A stretch of DNA of 64,000 nucleotides from assembly GCA_037693485.1 (NCBI GenBank), contig CM075348.1, positions 33,722,501 through 33,786,500 of the forward strand. The letters run 5' to 3'. Shown here one piece after another: positions 33,963 through 48,100 of this stretch (positions are counted from its first letter, which is position 1; each line of letters opens with the position of its first letter). A model generated the notes under the pieces. It did no database searches and was not told where the DNA came from. It saw only the letters and a program-made list of their open reading frames with translations. The position numbers and the translations under genes were made by a program. Origin of the DNA: Kitagawia praeruptora (lineage: Eukaryota > Streptophyta > Magnoliopsida > Apiales > Apiaceae).

Positions 33963-34155
33963 TAGTATAGCATAGATCACATAACAGATAAATATTAAAA
34001 AAGAATATAGATTAAAAAATTCCACGACAAATTTTCAAGGAGATAGGAAAATATATGATTTTTGGTAAAAAAAAAAGAAAAGAAAGCAAAGCTTTGGAGA
34101 CTCCGATTGGGTCCGTACGAGAAAGTAAGGCACTTCTGTTAAGTCTCCCGCTACC

Positions 34156-34162
34156 TATAAAA
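34156..34162 (+). promoter_or_regulatory. TATA box of the PXM16-like gene
   Basis: TATAAAA in CTACCTATAAAACACCC lies 154 bases before the ATG, giving a predicted transcription start near 34190 and a 5' UTR of about 120 bases containing CCGCCGCCGCCGC. The nearest TE edge is the Stowaway end at 33962, about 190 bases upstream. Confidence 0.7.
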
Positions 34163-34309
34163 CACCCACACCCACACACAGCCCAACACAACTGCGTGTA
34201 TACATACAAACAGAGACACATACCAGTTCTCAATTCCAATTGTTTGTTACTACAGAACACAGTTTCATAAGCCTCCGCCGCCGCCGCACGCAGATCTAAA
34301 AATCACAGA

Positions 34310-37300
34310 ATGGCTGTCGGGGTGGTGGAGATAGTGAAACCTCGTACTGATAAGAGAGAATACAAAAATGTTGTTTTGAATAATTCTCTTCAAGTTCTTC
34401 TCATCAGTGATCCTGAAACTGATAAGGTTCTTGATTATAATTTTAAGTTTGTGATTTTGATTTTAATTTTTTAATGTTACTTGATTAATTGTTGATGATT
34501 ATGGGGGTTGATTTAAATGTTTCAGTGTGCTGCTTCCATGAATGTTTGTGTTGGTTCGTTTAGTGATCCCAAGGGTTTGGAAGGTCTTGCTCATTTTCTT
34601 GGTAAGTCTTTCATTTTAAATAAGTCAACTTTATCTTCTTCTTTTTTTCTTGTTTGATTTTCAATTTTGTGCTATGCGTAGTTTCTTGTTTGTGATTGTG
34701 TTGTTCAAGTCTTGATTTTGGTGTGATTGTTTGAATTTAAGATTGGCCATCAAACGTGTTTTCCAGTGTTTCTAACATCAAATAAGCTAGAAACGTTCTC
34801 CTTGTAAATGTATACACTATACCCACACATCTATACTATACTATTATAAGCGAAACAGGGTATTTTTGGTTGTCGGTTTGGTACACATTTTTTGATACAC
34901 TTTTTTTGGTACACTCAATAGCAACCGTTGGATTTTGAGACAGATTAGTGAGAACCGTTGGATCTAATACTAAAAGAATATTACTTTTCTAATATTTAAA
35001 ATATTCTCATTGGTTAAGTTCGAATTAATCTTACCAAAAACATATTTTTATAAACATATATATTATTTTATAAACTATTCTTAAGAGTTTAAGGTTCTAT
35101 TCCCGTCAATATCATATTATTAATAAAAAAAATTATTATCTTTTCTTAATAAAGTATTATTATACATTTATATTATCTTATAAACTACTATCAAAAATTT
35201 TCGTCAATAACATATTATAGTTAAAAATTAAAACACTATCGTTTAAAATACTATCAAAAATATATTATGATATTTTATTATCATAAATAACTTTTTTTTC
35301 CTACTAATTAAAAAATATGTATATGAAAATATGGGTAATAAGATAAAAATTATTAAAAAAAACATTCGTGCATCAAACGAGTTATAACATCAAATAAGCT
35401 AGAAACGTTCTCCTTGTAAATGTATACACTATATAAGACTGTGGGTAAATCATGGACCTTTTCGGTCACGAGGGAGAATTGTGCACAGGGTAGGGCTATC
35501 CAGGCCTCCAGGGGAGTACTGGATTGCTAGAGTATACTTTCAATAGTAGAATGAGTCAGAAATTGGATGTTTTTCTTGTATATCTGATAAAAGGTATCTA
35601 ATTTTTAAATTACAACTCTACATTAAAAGAAGGAAAATAATAGCATCACTCGCAGACTGAAATTGAGAAACTTTTTGTTTGGTCTTTCCCTAACTGTACA
35701 ACAATCACACCCAAGTGTTTGATTGAGTCAACCAGAATTTTAAGCTCCCTCCTTTCACGAGTCCTAAGAAAGAACTACAACATGGGTAACAGTGATAGCG
35801 AGGCCATTTATATAGACATCTTAATGCTGTAAATCAAGCCTTAGGCTGCCCTTCTATGATTACAGTATGATGAGAGAACAAGCACAACCCTTTACTGTGA
35901 TGCTCGGACTCGCCCCTAGACCCCGCCGTACCCGTGTCGACACGACACGACACGGATACCGACACGGAATCCGGATCGGATTCGTCGGTGGAAAACGGAC
36001 TCGTCACCGCCGGCGACTGAATTCCGGCGAAAAAAATTCAAGGTCCCCGGAAGTAATGGAGATAGAACAGAGTAATAATAGAAAGAAGGAAAAGGGGATG
36101 AAAGGAGACCATGTGAAAAGAGACGAAAGAGAGAGACAATGAGTTAGAGAAAGAGAGACAAAAGAGATAAAGGAAAAGGGGATAATTGATGAAAGAGATA
36201 CAGTGATGTATGTATATGTTACATAATTAATGTATCTGGACTCTTATGTGTCCACATGCAATTTTTCAGTCAATGGAGTGGTGGGCCATTGTCAGACTTT
36301 TACTTTATTTCACTAAATAGCTGTATAATTTTGAAAGATTCAATTTTGTAACAGCTGTATAACTTTATTTCACTAATTGTTTCAAAAAAAAAAACTTTAT
36401 TTCACTAAACAGGTGTATAATTTCAATAACTTTTACTTTATTGATTATTCTAAATATATTTATATATATATATTTTTTAAAATGACGTGTCCATATCCCC
36501 GTGTCGGATCCTTATTAAACGTATCCCCGAGTCCGCAAATTTAGATTTTGAAGAATCTGACACCCTGATCCGTGTCCGTGTCGGATCCTTTCACAAGAGT
36601 CCGAGCATCCTAGACCCTTTATGCACAATCTCCATTCGACGCAGAACTCTTTATACTGGACACTTAATCTAAAATATTTTAGATTACCAACTTATTCCAC
36701 AGTAAGCTGTTTCCAAATTCTCCATTCAAGTATCGGCCTCTTGATATGCATCCATCAACACCTCATTTCTCGTTGCCCGCAGTTGCAACAATAGCCTAGT
36801 CTAATATGTGTATGACACCCACAAAACTACTCGGTTGGTAGAAGAGTGATCTCATCTAGCACAATTGTCTTGTCCCAAGTTTGTTGCTTATAGAAGAGCA
36901 AGTCGTTACAGTGAAGTCATTATAAAAACACGTGTAGAGAACTTGGATTCATGCTTGCAATTGATAGCACTATGATATTAAACCTAGTAAATATTGACAT
37001 TATATTTCAGGTTGTTTACAATTTACAATATACATGTAATAAAATAAATAATTTGGAATTTTAAGAAGCCCAAGAAGTTAGTGAAGACATGTATGTCATA
37101 TATAAATATGGCGTACCCGGCAGTAAAATTTCTTATATCTAACTTATATCCTCGTGATGTTCAATTGATGTATGCAGAACATATGCTTTTTTATGCCAGT
37201 GAAAAATATCCTTTGGAGGACAGTTACTCGAAGTATATTACAGAGGTAACTGAATTTATCTATTCTCATGAAGTCATGATATTTATGCTTCTTTTAAGTT

Positions 37301-40300
37301 GATTGTCACGTGAGGTAAGTTCCTCAAAAATAACTCCACCAAGGTTATTGTTTGTTTGGCTCTTGTGGATTATTTTATCAATCTCTTCGGTTTACCGAAG
37401 CAATAAGTCTTCGCTTAAGCTGAACATTTATTGTTGGCATCTTTAAAATATTCTAGAAATTTCTGTATGAACTACGTAAGGGATTTTTTTCCTTCGTTAA
37501 ATTAGGCTATTTTCTCTGAAGTGGATGGCTGTTGCATTTATATCCTTTCTAGTTTCCTGATTCGGAGTCTTTCTACATTTTGTTTAAAACTTTTTTCCAT
37601 AGGCTGTTCTATTGAGGTTTATAGTATTACATATATCTAAAATGCCCTAGTTTACCCTTGTACAGAATGAACTGCATCCTCTCTTATGATAAAATTACTA
37701 CTAGTTTGTAGCACAAATGTTACTTATTTTTCTTGATGATTGGATCTTTATTATGTAGTTGTCACTCAATAATAGCCTTTTCTTCCATGTTTTAAACATT
37801 TACTCTATAGCACGGTGGCAGTACAAATGCTTTTACATCTTCTGAGCAAACCAACTTCTATTTTGATGTTAATGCTGACTGTTTCGAAGAGGCTTTGGAC
37901 AGGTAGAAGCTTGTCCTTTCTCTTTTATTCTAATTATATCAACGAAGCTGTGCAACTATAATGTAGCCCTTTGCTTTACTTTAGATTTGCACAGTTCTTT
38001 ATCAAGCCATTAATGTCAGCTGATGCCACCACTAGGGAGATAAAAGCGGTAGACTCTGGTTAGTATACCAGTACTGTAGCTATTTAAGCTTCCATGTTTT
38101 CTACTTGTATCTCAATATCTTCCCCCTTTCATTCTTATGACAGAGAACCAGAAAAATTTACTGTCTGATGCATGGAGAATGAATCAGGTATAAACTTTCA
38201 TTTCTGATTATAACTGACATGGCCAAAGGGTTCCTTTTCATTGGTACTAGAATCTGTGTTTGTGTATACTAGTCCTGTTGGTAATTAACGTTTGATCTAT
38301 TTGCTATTTTACTTGTCTTTAACATATATGCTATCTGCTAGAGGAGCCTGAAAATATAAAAAATCTAGTCTATCACCTCAAATTCTCAAATTCTTTTGTC
38401 AAATTTGTAGCTTCAAATGGTTTGGTAAACGTACATTCTTTATTACCATATATTTAGGCACCTGTGGATTTTTTATCTGCTCTGATACTCCTCATTTCCA
38501 ATTTTGTGCATGGAATATTTTTAATACATGTCAAATCATATTTGAATATTATATATTTTTAAGTTTAAACGTAATTGAGAATTCTGAGTAGATTTAAAAA
38601 TAATCTTAATATTAGAGAAAAATAGCTGTTATGATTTTAATGTCTTAGTATCTATGCCGAGCACAAAAGAGTATATTTTGCTAACAAATTGTTGCGAAAT
38701 TGTATGGTGAATATTGAATCAACTGGTGCCCCTGTGTTTTTCCTTCCCTCCTTTCCTTTCTATAAACATGTTGACTGGTGTTATTTTTCTGTTGTGTTTG
38801 TCATTTTTTTCTTATGTGAGTGTTATTAGATTATTTTGAAGGACAAACTCAGTCATAACTTTTGAGATCCTTTAAAGTTATTATCTTTGTAATTGACGTG
38901 ATATTAATACATAAGGATATGCGTAAATGTAATATTGGTGGAAATGCTTCTGTATTTTGTCAAAATTTTGTGCCTCTATTGACAAATAGAAAGAACCGGA
39001 TTTTGAACTTCCTCTCCTTTGGTTATTTGTGTGTGCAGCTACAAAAGCATCTGAGTGCAGAAGATCATCCATACCATAAATTTAGTACAGGTCTGCATAT
39101 ATAGCGCCTTACCACTTGGGAACTTATTACTTAATATTATGAACAATAGCTTGTACCAGCACCACCCGATCTTTGGGTGATTCTTAAACTTACAAACGCA
39201 CTTGCAACAAAACGAGATTTGATCTAAATGGCATCCTTAAATCACATTAAAAGGTAATACTTAACTAGATCTAACAGTTAAAAATCAACAAAAAATCAAA
39301 AACAATGTCAAGGTTCAATAATTGAAAAGGTGAGAGGATTTGCAATGTCCACATTTTTTGCAAATTCAAATTTAAACATGGGTCTTGATTAGCTGTCAAG
39401 CCATAGACTTACCACATATTCCACAAGAAACAACTCGAGATGAAATTATGTAGCAACCATAAAAAAAACCCGTCTAACCAGATCAATCAAGTATAGTTTC
39501 AAAAATTGATAAGTATGACATAATTGAGCAATATGTCTATAAAGTTACACAAACTTAACCAAAATAAAGCATTACCTTCTAACTATGATGAAACCCTAAG
39601 CCTGTGCCTAGTAGAACTATTCAACACTGTGTCTGATTAAATATTGATGTGCCAGATAATATTCACTTTTACAGGTAATTGGGATACGTTGGAGGTACGA
39701 CCAAAGTCAAAAGGTGTAGACACAAGACAGGAACTTCTCAAGTTCTATGAACAGAATTACTCGTCCAACCTCATGTGTCTAGTTGTGTATGGAAAAGGTA
39801 TTATAAAAAATAATCCTAATAACAGCTTTTGACATGTTCTATGTTGCTTACATGAATTATGAGCCATATCAATTTGTTATACATTATAATTGCAGAGAGC
39901 CTTGACAAAATCGAAAGTCAGGTGAACAACAAGTTTCAGGACATCAGCAACAGAGATCGTAGTAGTCTCCATTTTCCTGGTCAGCCTTGCATGTCAGAAC
40001 ACCTTCAGGTAATTGTTACAATTTATTTTTCTTAATAAGAAACTAGAAATTATATTGGTCATAGTGATCATTTATATACATTTCTTCGTTTAATTTTTTT
40101 CAAAGATATTGTGTGTGGGTGTGCGCAATTGCAAAAGCTTCGCAGAAAATGATAGGATAGAGGTCCATTGGGTAGCTGCCTGCAGTATTCTTACTAATTT
40201 CTTTGCAAATCCAATTACGTAAAGATACTGTTTGAAATGGTTGTATGTTGTTTATTGGTTGTGTTCATTAGCTTCAGGCTTGGACTTGAATCCTATGCAT

Positions 40301-42127
40301 CTGTGGTTTATACAAATATTCGTAAAACTCTATTCGTCTTGAGAGATAATGAATTCAGTTCTAGAAAGAAAAAATGCACCTGAAAGAAAAAGAAAAAAAT
40401 TACTTTACCGTCCCACATTTAAACTTGTTAGTTATTTTGATCATAATATGAGCGTAATTTCTAATATAAAGTGCAGCAAACAAGTTCACCATATTATGGG
40501 GGCTTCTGGTTGACCTAAATATGTTGCACTTGGCTGAGTGGGTTATTTGTCCTTCGGATCTAAGGTTCGCATAGATATTTGATTTGGTCTTGCTTGTGAT
40601 TTAACTCGGGCTGTTACAATTAAACTACATTTTGTCAGCTTTGGGCTGATGGATCTTTAGAGGAAAATATATGTGAATTTCTAGTAATGAGCATGGTCTT
40701 AACAATCAGGTTTGTGACAGAAGCGTAGATAGGAGATCTAACATAATCAGAAATGGTGGCTGAGTCGAATAATCTGAGATCGAACTTCGTCATAGAATGG
40801 CATCAAACCAGGAAAGCATTAAATATGTATTTGATAGTAGATTCTGATCAAATACCTGTTTGAATAATACTGAAATGTGAAATATCTACAGAGCTCAGCG
40901 CAATCTTATTATCCTGGCCATTAATATAAAGATACATATTATTTGTATGCTCCAGTGAACCTCAAATAGGTCACAACACTTCAAAAGACCAGGCTAAGAG
41001 ATTAAACAAATTGAATGAATTCATATGTAAAATATATTTTTCGCAAATTGGGACATGTGGCAAGTCGCATATAAAGATGTTTGTATTTATTGAAAGAATT
41101 GCAATTGAACTTTTGAAGCTCTTAAAGCCTCTTTCTTCATATGGAAATTTCTGTTCTTTGAGATGTTAATATCGCGGTGCCTGTTTGGTACGTTTGCTGT
41201 GCAGATTCTTGTGAAAACGGTCCCAATAAAACAAGGTCACAAGTTAAGCTTCACATGGCCAGTGACCCCCGGTATTCTTCATTACAAGGACGGACCTAGC
41301 CGGTATCTTGGTCACTTGATTGGCCATGAAGGAGAAGGATCTCTGTTTTATGCCTTAAAAAAATTGGGTTAGTTTTCATCATCCTCTTTCTCACACACTC
41401 ACGTCACACATACACATCTGATCCTGAATATGTTGTATATGCTACAATGTTTAAGCTACAGTAATTATGTGTTCTAGTAATTTGTTATGTTGCAATGTTT
41501 AAGCTACAGTGGTTATGTGCTCTAATTTTGTATGGTAGTGAGTGCTGGCCTCTTTTTCAAGGCTATGTTTTTTTTTAAAAGCTTTCCTTTCCTTTCCTTT
41601 GAGTCTCCATTTTAGAAATGTGCACTTCTACCTTTATGTATTGAAAATATAGGTGAGTTTCAAGTCATGAATATAATTAGAATATTTAAGGTTATATTAG
41701 TAACAAGAACAATGCTTCTTACTTCTCGTGAATAGCTGTGATGAGCCAATCATTTAATCAAACTAATATACTGCTTCTTACTTTCCTAGAATAGCTGCTA
41801 ATGAGCCGATCATTTAATGTTCACGATACATCTTTATCAGCTGTTACTTACCATTTATTCACTGTCTGCAGGTTGGGCTACAAGCTTATCAGCTGGTGAA
41901 TCAGATGGGACTCGTGAATTCTCTTTCTTCAAAGTAAATATAGATTTGACTGATGCGGGTCATGGTAAGTACTTATACTTGTTCTACTTTCATTGTCATA
42001 CAAAAAAGAGGTAAAAATATATGAACGGGTTGTGACTTGCGGTACATGCAAACTGTATGAATTATCATTTCGTATTGGTACGTGCAAATCAAGTTATGAT
42101 TGATGTGTACTTGGGGCATCGATTTGG

Positions 42128-42168
<41 letters not shown>

Positions 42169-45100
42169 CCTTTGCTCCATAAAGAACACTCTTATATAAA
42201 GAACAATAAAGAACACTATAAAATCATTTATTCCAATAGATCCATTGGCCCCGCCAGGGGCACCCAATACAAAAAGTTCTTATTTTTTTAGGCTCTATCC
42301 ATCCAGCAAAAAAAAAAAAAAAAAATTTTTTGAAAATTTTACTGTTCATGATGACGTCACTGATGACGTCATCGATGAACAGTAAACTTTTCAAAATTTT
42401 TTTTTTTTTTTTTTTTGCTGGATGGTTAGAGCCTAAAAAAATAAGAACTTTTTTGTATTGGGTTGCCCCGCCAGGGGCAATGGATCTATTAGATATGAGG
42501 TGTTCTTTGTTGTTCTTTATTTAAAGTGTTCTTTATGGAGTCCAACCCTATATATATATATTAAGGTTAATTGCATTACCTGTATTAATATTGGTGCGAC
42601 TTTAGGTGTACTTAATTTGTTTATTTCACTCTGATTTTTCTTGGGCGTACTATTAGAACATTTTGAAGACATCGTTGCATTGCTTTTCAAATATATCCGC
42701 GTTCTCCAACAGTCGGGAGTTTGCAAGTGGATTTTTGATGAGGTACATCTTTACGTGCTGTCTATAATTTTGTTGCTGAATTGCTTCCAGTTTCATATAC
42801 AACATAGATATTAGATATACGGGCTTCTTACCTCACAAGCATATCGATTCGCCACACTGTTACCTTTTTTAACTATTAATATAATCTCATGAATCTGCAA
42901 GTGTTTTTTTTATCTCTCTGTAGAATTTCCAGTCTTAAACACATAGTACTTGACCTGGCTTCCCTGTCTTTTGTTTTTATCAGCTTTGTATTTATGCCAA
43001 GTTGCAAATTTGTTCTCTGGGATTTATCACCGAGTTAATCTAACCTTTGTTCAACTTCTACTTCTTTTGACTAGACGATGCATATATATACCTGTGTATT
43101 TCTGTTGTGCTGCGTCATTTATTTCCTACCTTGGTTTGATTTTTATGTTTTAGTTTTTTCTTGTTCTAGATATTCTGATTTTCTGTCTCTTGGATTTGTC
43201 CATGAAGCTTTCAGCCATCTGTGAGACAGCCTTCCATTATCAGGACAAAATTCGTCCCATGGACTATGTGGTCAATGTGGCATCCAACATGCAGGTATTT
43301 CCATATTTGCTATCAGCAGTAAATTCTTATTATCACTCATGTTTAATGTTATGTAAATAGACTCGTATATATATCATGTGTGTGTCTGTGTCTAACAATT
43401 GAAACTAAGAATATTTTCAGACAGCTGACTATCACCCACCCTTCCTTTAGCTGACTATCACCCACCCTTTCTTTTATATTCATATTTCAGTTGGCTACTT
43501 GACTATTCCACTGTCTGCCTTATTATTGACCATTGTTGCATGTTAACCACTTTGTTAAGCTGCTCTTGTTTCTGAGATTGCCTTGAATGCACATGATTGA
43601 CATTAGAAATATACTTTTAATATATTAAAGATTCTGCTCTCTTAAAAAGATACTTTCTGATCAGTCATCAAGGCTTGTCTATCATGTCCAGTGCTTTAAG
43701 ATAGGACAGTCCCTGTTCAATTAGTCGTCATTTAGGGATGTTCACCGATAGAACAGAGTATCCTAAAATCTAATGGTCCCAGAAGATTGATGGGCTATGT
43801 GGTTCATATAGTTAGTAGCTGTGGTTTTGTGAAGGTTATAGTTTCTTTGCCTTTTACTGTCATATATGCTCCCCTTATCTAGTTTGAGTATCTCTTTCTG
43901 TTCTTTTCTTTCCTTTCTATCATAGATAAGACATAGTTATGAACTTCAATTGCATGTTTGGAAATGTGTTCAAATTTGTTGTGTTAGGGTCAATACTTCT
44001 GTTTCTGACTTCGTGAAGGACATATTCAGTTGTATCCTACAAGAGACTGGTTAGCTGGATCATCATTGCCATCTACGTTCAACCCAGAGATTATCCAGTC
44101 AATGCTAAATGAGCTTTCCCCGGATAGTGTCAGGTAAGCACTTACTGCTCTCTGTAGCTGAAGCTACTTGTAATAAAGTATTTGCAGTCATGCTGATTTT
44201 GCCTTCCTCCTATATAGTGTTATCTGCTCATACATGCGATGACTAGTGAACATCACAATTGTCTATTGGCTTAATGAAAATTTTTATCGAAATTGTTTAC
44301 ACGTTTGAACAGATAAAACCCTGATTTTTATAGAATTATACTTTAAATTTAAAACTTCGATTATTTGACCAATTCTATCCTCAATTCATGTTAAAATATA
44401 TTAGCAACGGTAAAGGTTCATAATGTTCAAGTATCAAAGTTATAATTTTTGAGATTCAAGCTTATACAATGAGGGTTTCATGGTTAAACTTGTTAATCCT
44501 CAGGCTATGTTCTCAATATTAGCCCTTCACCAACCAGATCTGACCTGTAATGCTGCAACATTATGAAGCATGTTTGTAGAATATTGTTGTTTCTATTAGA
44601 TTCCCAAGTTGAAATGAAATGTTTTAAAGCTAAAGGCCCTTTGTCCTACCTCAAATAACTCAAGCTAAAATGCCAGTATCATCATAAATCACAACGGAAC
44701 GTTTGTTTACCTCATTAATATCAGAAAATTGTTCTTGAAGTGACTGGATCTTACCACTTGTATGAACAAATAAACTAGTGGAAGTTCAAGAACATCAAAT
44801 CTAAGGGCTATACGAAATTAACTATTGAAACAAATTCAAAAGTGAGTTTATAAAGTTCTAACCTGTTCTTCAGTTTTTTACCGAAATCGGTTGCCAGTGA
44901 TTGCTGCAACTAGGAAACCACCACAAAAGTAGATTCCAATGCTGGAGCTCACTGAAATAATACTGCTGTCTGTATGTATATCTTTCATACCCACGAAGCC
45001 TTGCCTCCTACTATTGTAATTGCTGAACTATTAAACAAGTTTATTGGTCTCTTGCATAATTAATCTTAAGCTTTTATAGAACCCGTTTGTGCTCACTAAG

Positions 45101-48100
45101 TTAATGCATGAAAAAATTGAAAATTAGTTAGAGTTGTATATGTGCAGTGCTTATATTATTGTGCTATGTATTTATATTAATAAGTTATCTTTTGACAGAG
45201 TCTTTTGGTCGTCAATGAAGTTTGAGGGACAAACTGACAAGACTGAACCATGGTATGGAACTGCATATTCCCTGGAGAAAATCACGAGGAGTGTGGTTGA
45301 GGTCTGTTGGTGGTTGCTTTCTAAACATGTGAAACAGTGATATTACTTTTCAGCAAGCTTATACCAATTCTAACTAGATTCTTGCGAATTAATATGACAA
45401 CTTTATGTGCTTTCAGCAATGGATTGAAAGAGCACCTGATCAACATCTGCATTTACCCACCCAAAATGTGTTTATACCAACTGATTTGGCTCTTAAGAGT
45501 CCCCAAGAGAAGGTTTATTCTTTTTACTTTGCCATGACAATCATATAAGATCTCATACTGAAAGCGAGATTCTCAATGACTTGCCTTTTTAATAATAGGC
45601 CTTGCTTCCCCTCTTGCTAAGGAAATCACCATACTCAAGGTTGTGGTACAAGTCTGATTCGACTTTTTTCACTCCGAAGGCATATGTTAAGATAGATTTT
45701 AACTGCCCCTTTGCTGTAAACTCACCTGAAGCTGAAGTTCTCACGGACATTTTTACTCGATTAGTGACTGATTACTTGAATGAATATGGTAAACCATTTA
45801 CAATGTAATTTATTTTTACTCGATTAGTGACTGATTACTAAATGCATACCCCAGATCTATTTTATTCTTCTGTCATATCTATAATTGTATTTAATGTGTA
45901 TCTTTCAGCCTACTATGCTCAGGTTGCTGGTCTTTATTATGCGGTGAATCACACGGATAATGGTTTTCAGGTACCGTGTTACTTTATAGTTTTAATCTTT
46001 TCTTACAAACCCTAGTACTCCAGTATGTAGCCTTTTATGTTTACTAAATTTTGCAGAAATGGGACATGATAATGTATGCTTCAGTGACGGAGGGAGGGGG
46101 TCCAGAGGGGTCCCTGGCCCCCCTGAGTTTCCTAATAACAATGTAGTAGTATACTTATTTCATTGATTGTGTTTGTAGCTCAGCTGGTCACTAGGCTTGT
46201 TTTCCATCCCAAAAATCAGGGTTCAACTCCTTGCAAGTTCTATATCCTATAGCTTTTTATTTTGGGCTTTCAACTTCTATAGTTTTCACATATTTTTATA
46301 AATTATAAACACAACTAATCATTATTCTAGTAAATTTAATTATCGACAATAATGTAACATAAATTAAATTTACATTTTTTTTTGGTTTTCAATTTATTTA
46401 TAATTAAAATTAGTTTTTTTAAAATTTTTGAACTTATAGTATAAAATCGCCCCCCCCCCCCCCCCGGAAAAATTTTCCTGCCTCCGTCACTGGTATGCTT
46501 GATACATAACCGGACCCTAAGTCCCTGCTTTTATTTCTTTCAACATAGTCTGTACTTCTGCTAAGTTTAAGATTTGTTTTTTTACCCGATTCAGGATAAC
46601 CTACAGATTGATGCTTGGAAAGCCACAAAATTTAAATCAAGGAATTTTTTCATAAATCTAAGACTTAATTGCACTTTGCACCCCTGTACTTAGGCAAAAA
46701 TTCACTTTGATGCCTACTATTCAAACAATTGCAATTTACATCCCGATTGTTTCAATCCGGCTACAGTTTGCACCCCTTCAACGATTTCAAGCTAATTTTG
46801 ACCGTGACCGTTAGTCAAAATGTCAAAATGAGGGTATTTCGGTCATTATACTCTACAATAATTTTAAAATTAAATTATTTCAATTACTTTTATATTTTTT
46901 AGATTTTTAGATTTACCAACATTTTATCTACAATTCACAGATTTTTTAAAATATAATTTATAATTCATATTTTTATAAATATTTACATTACTAAATTCTC
47001 GTAAAATATTATTTAAATATAAACTACATTTGTTATAATTTTCAAAATATTATCCATAAAATAAATATCATAAATTTAAGATTTTGTGTTTTTTTTCAAT
47101 TTTTTGGAAAAAAAATCAATTTTTAAATTTTGTTTCTTACTTTTTTTTTGAAAATAAATTGTTTAATATAATAATTAAAGACTGAAATACCCTTACTTTG
47201 ACTAACGGTAACAGTCAAAATTAGCTTGAAATCGTTAAATGGGTGCAAACTGTAGCGGGATTGAAACAATCGGGATGCAATTTGCAATTGTTTGAATAGT
47301 AGGCACCAAAGTGAATTTTCGCCCAAGTACAAGGGTGCAAAGTGCAATTAATTCTAAATCTAATTCACAAATTTTATATCTGTACATTCAACTGAATCAG
47401 CTCGTACTAACAAGCACACTGTTGGAAATCTTCAGGTGACTGTAGTTGGATATAACCACAAATTGAAGATCTTACTTGAAACAGTCATTGAAAAGATTGC
47501 AAATTTTGAAGTGAAACCCGACAGATTCTCAGTGATAAAGGTAAATATACCGTATCTTTGCACATTAAAAACAGCACAACATTGTGCAATCTAGTTTATG
47601 TTATACTATTAGTCTATTATGTCATCCAATCTATACCAACATATTCAAAGCGCTAGTACATTTCATGTCGATGCTAATTTTATTGTAATTGATGTATCAT
47701 ATTCTGCCATGTTGATAACGTTGGACTCTTTCTGGTTTGAACAAGTTCATTAGGATCTCTTAAATATTTTTGCTCTTGGTAATGAGAGGTTGAGGTTCAA
47801 ACCTCAGTGGAGGCAGGGGTGTGAGTATATAAATTTCTACAATAGACCATTATCAAAACAAAAAAAAAAAAAAGAATTAAGCTGCAGCTTTGTCCCAAGT
47901 AGTTGCTCTACCTTCTGAGTGTAGCACACAACCTACATATCAAGTGGATATAGATGTTGCACTACTAGAATCAGTGTTCTGTCGCTTTGCTATATGCATC
48001 GTTCCCTAGCTAGCTTTACCATTAGATATTCCCAATGTATACTTCAAAAATTGTGGCCTTGCACGTATGTACAGCTTAACAACTGTTTTACAGAAATTTT

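Larger units (their letters stand above)
34602..37177 (+). other. Intron 2 of the PXM16-like gene, TE-expanded
   Basis: The largest intron (2576 bases). It interrupts the codon of catalytic E65 after its first base. It contains a Helitron-like insert bracketed by 49-base direct repeats (34773-35433) and a hAT-like element (35895-36613). The remainder, 36622-37177, shows no further feature. Confidence 0.9.

Noticed and set aside
35867..36142. Arg-rich 91-residue open frame
   Set aside because: It starts before and ends inside the hAT-like element in intron 2, and the composition follows the CGTGTC palindromes.
40534..40572. SINE or tRNA in intron 9 (TGGCTGAGTGGG, AGGTTCGCAT)
   Set aside because: Box spacing is too short and there is no tail. 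Kept only as a remark in the intron entry.
46170..46241. Functional tRNA gene
   Set aside because: A and B boxes fit, but acceptor and anticodon stems are not evident and the sequence lies inside a hAT element.
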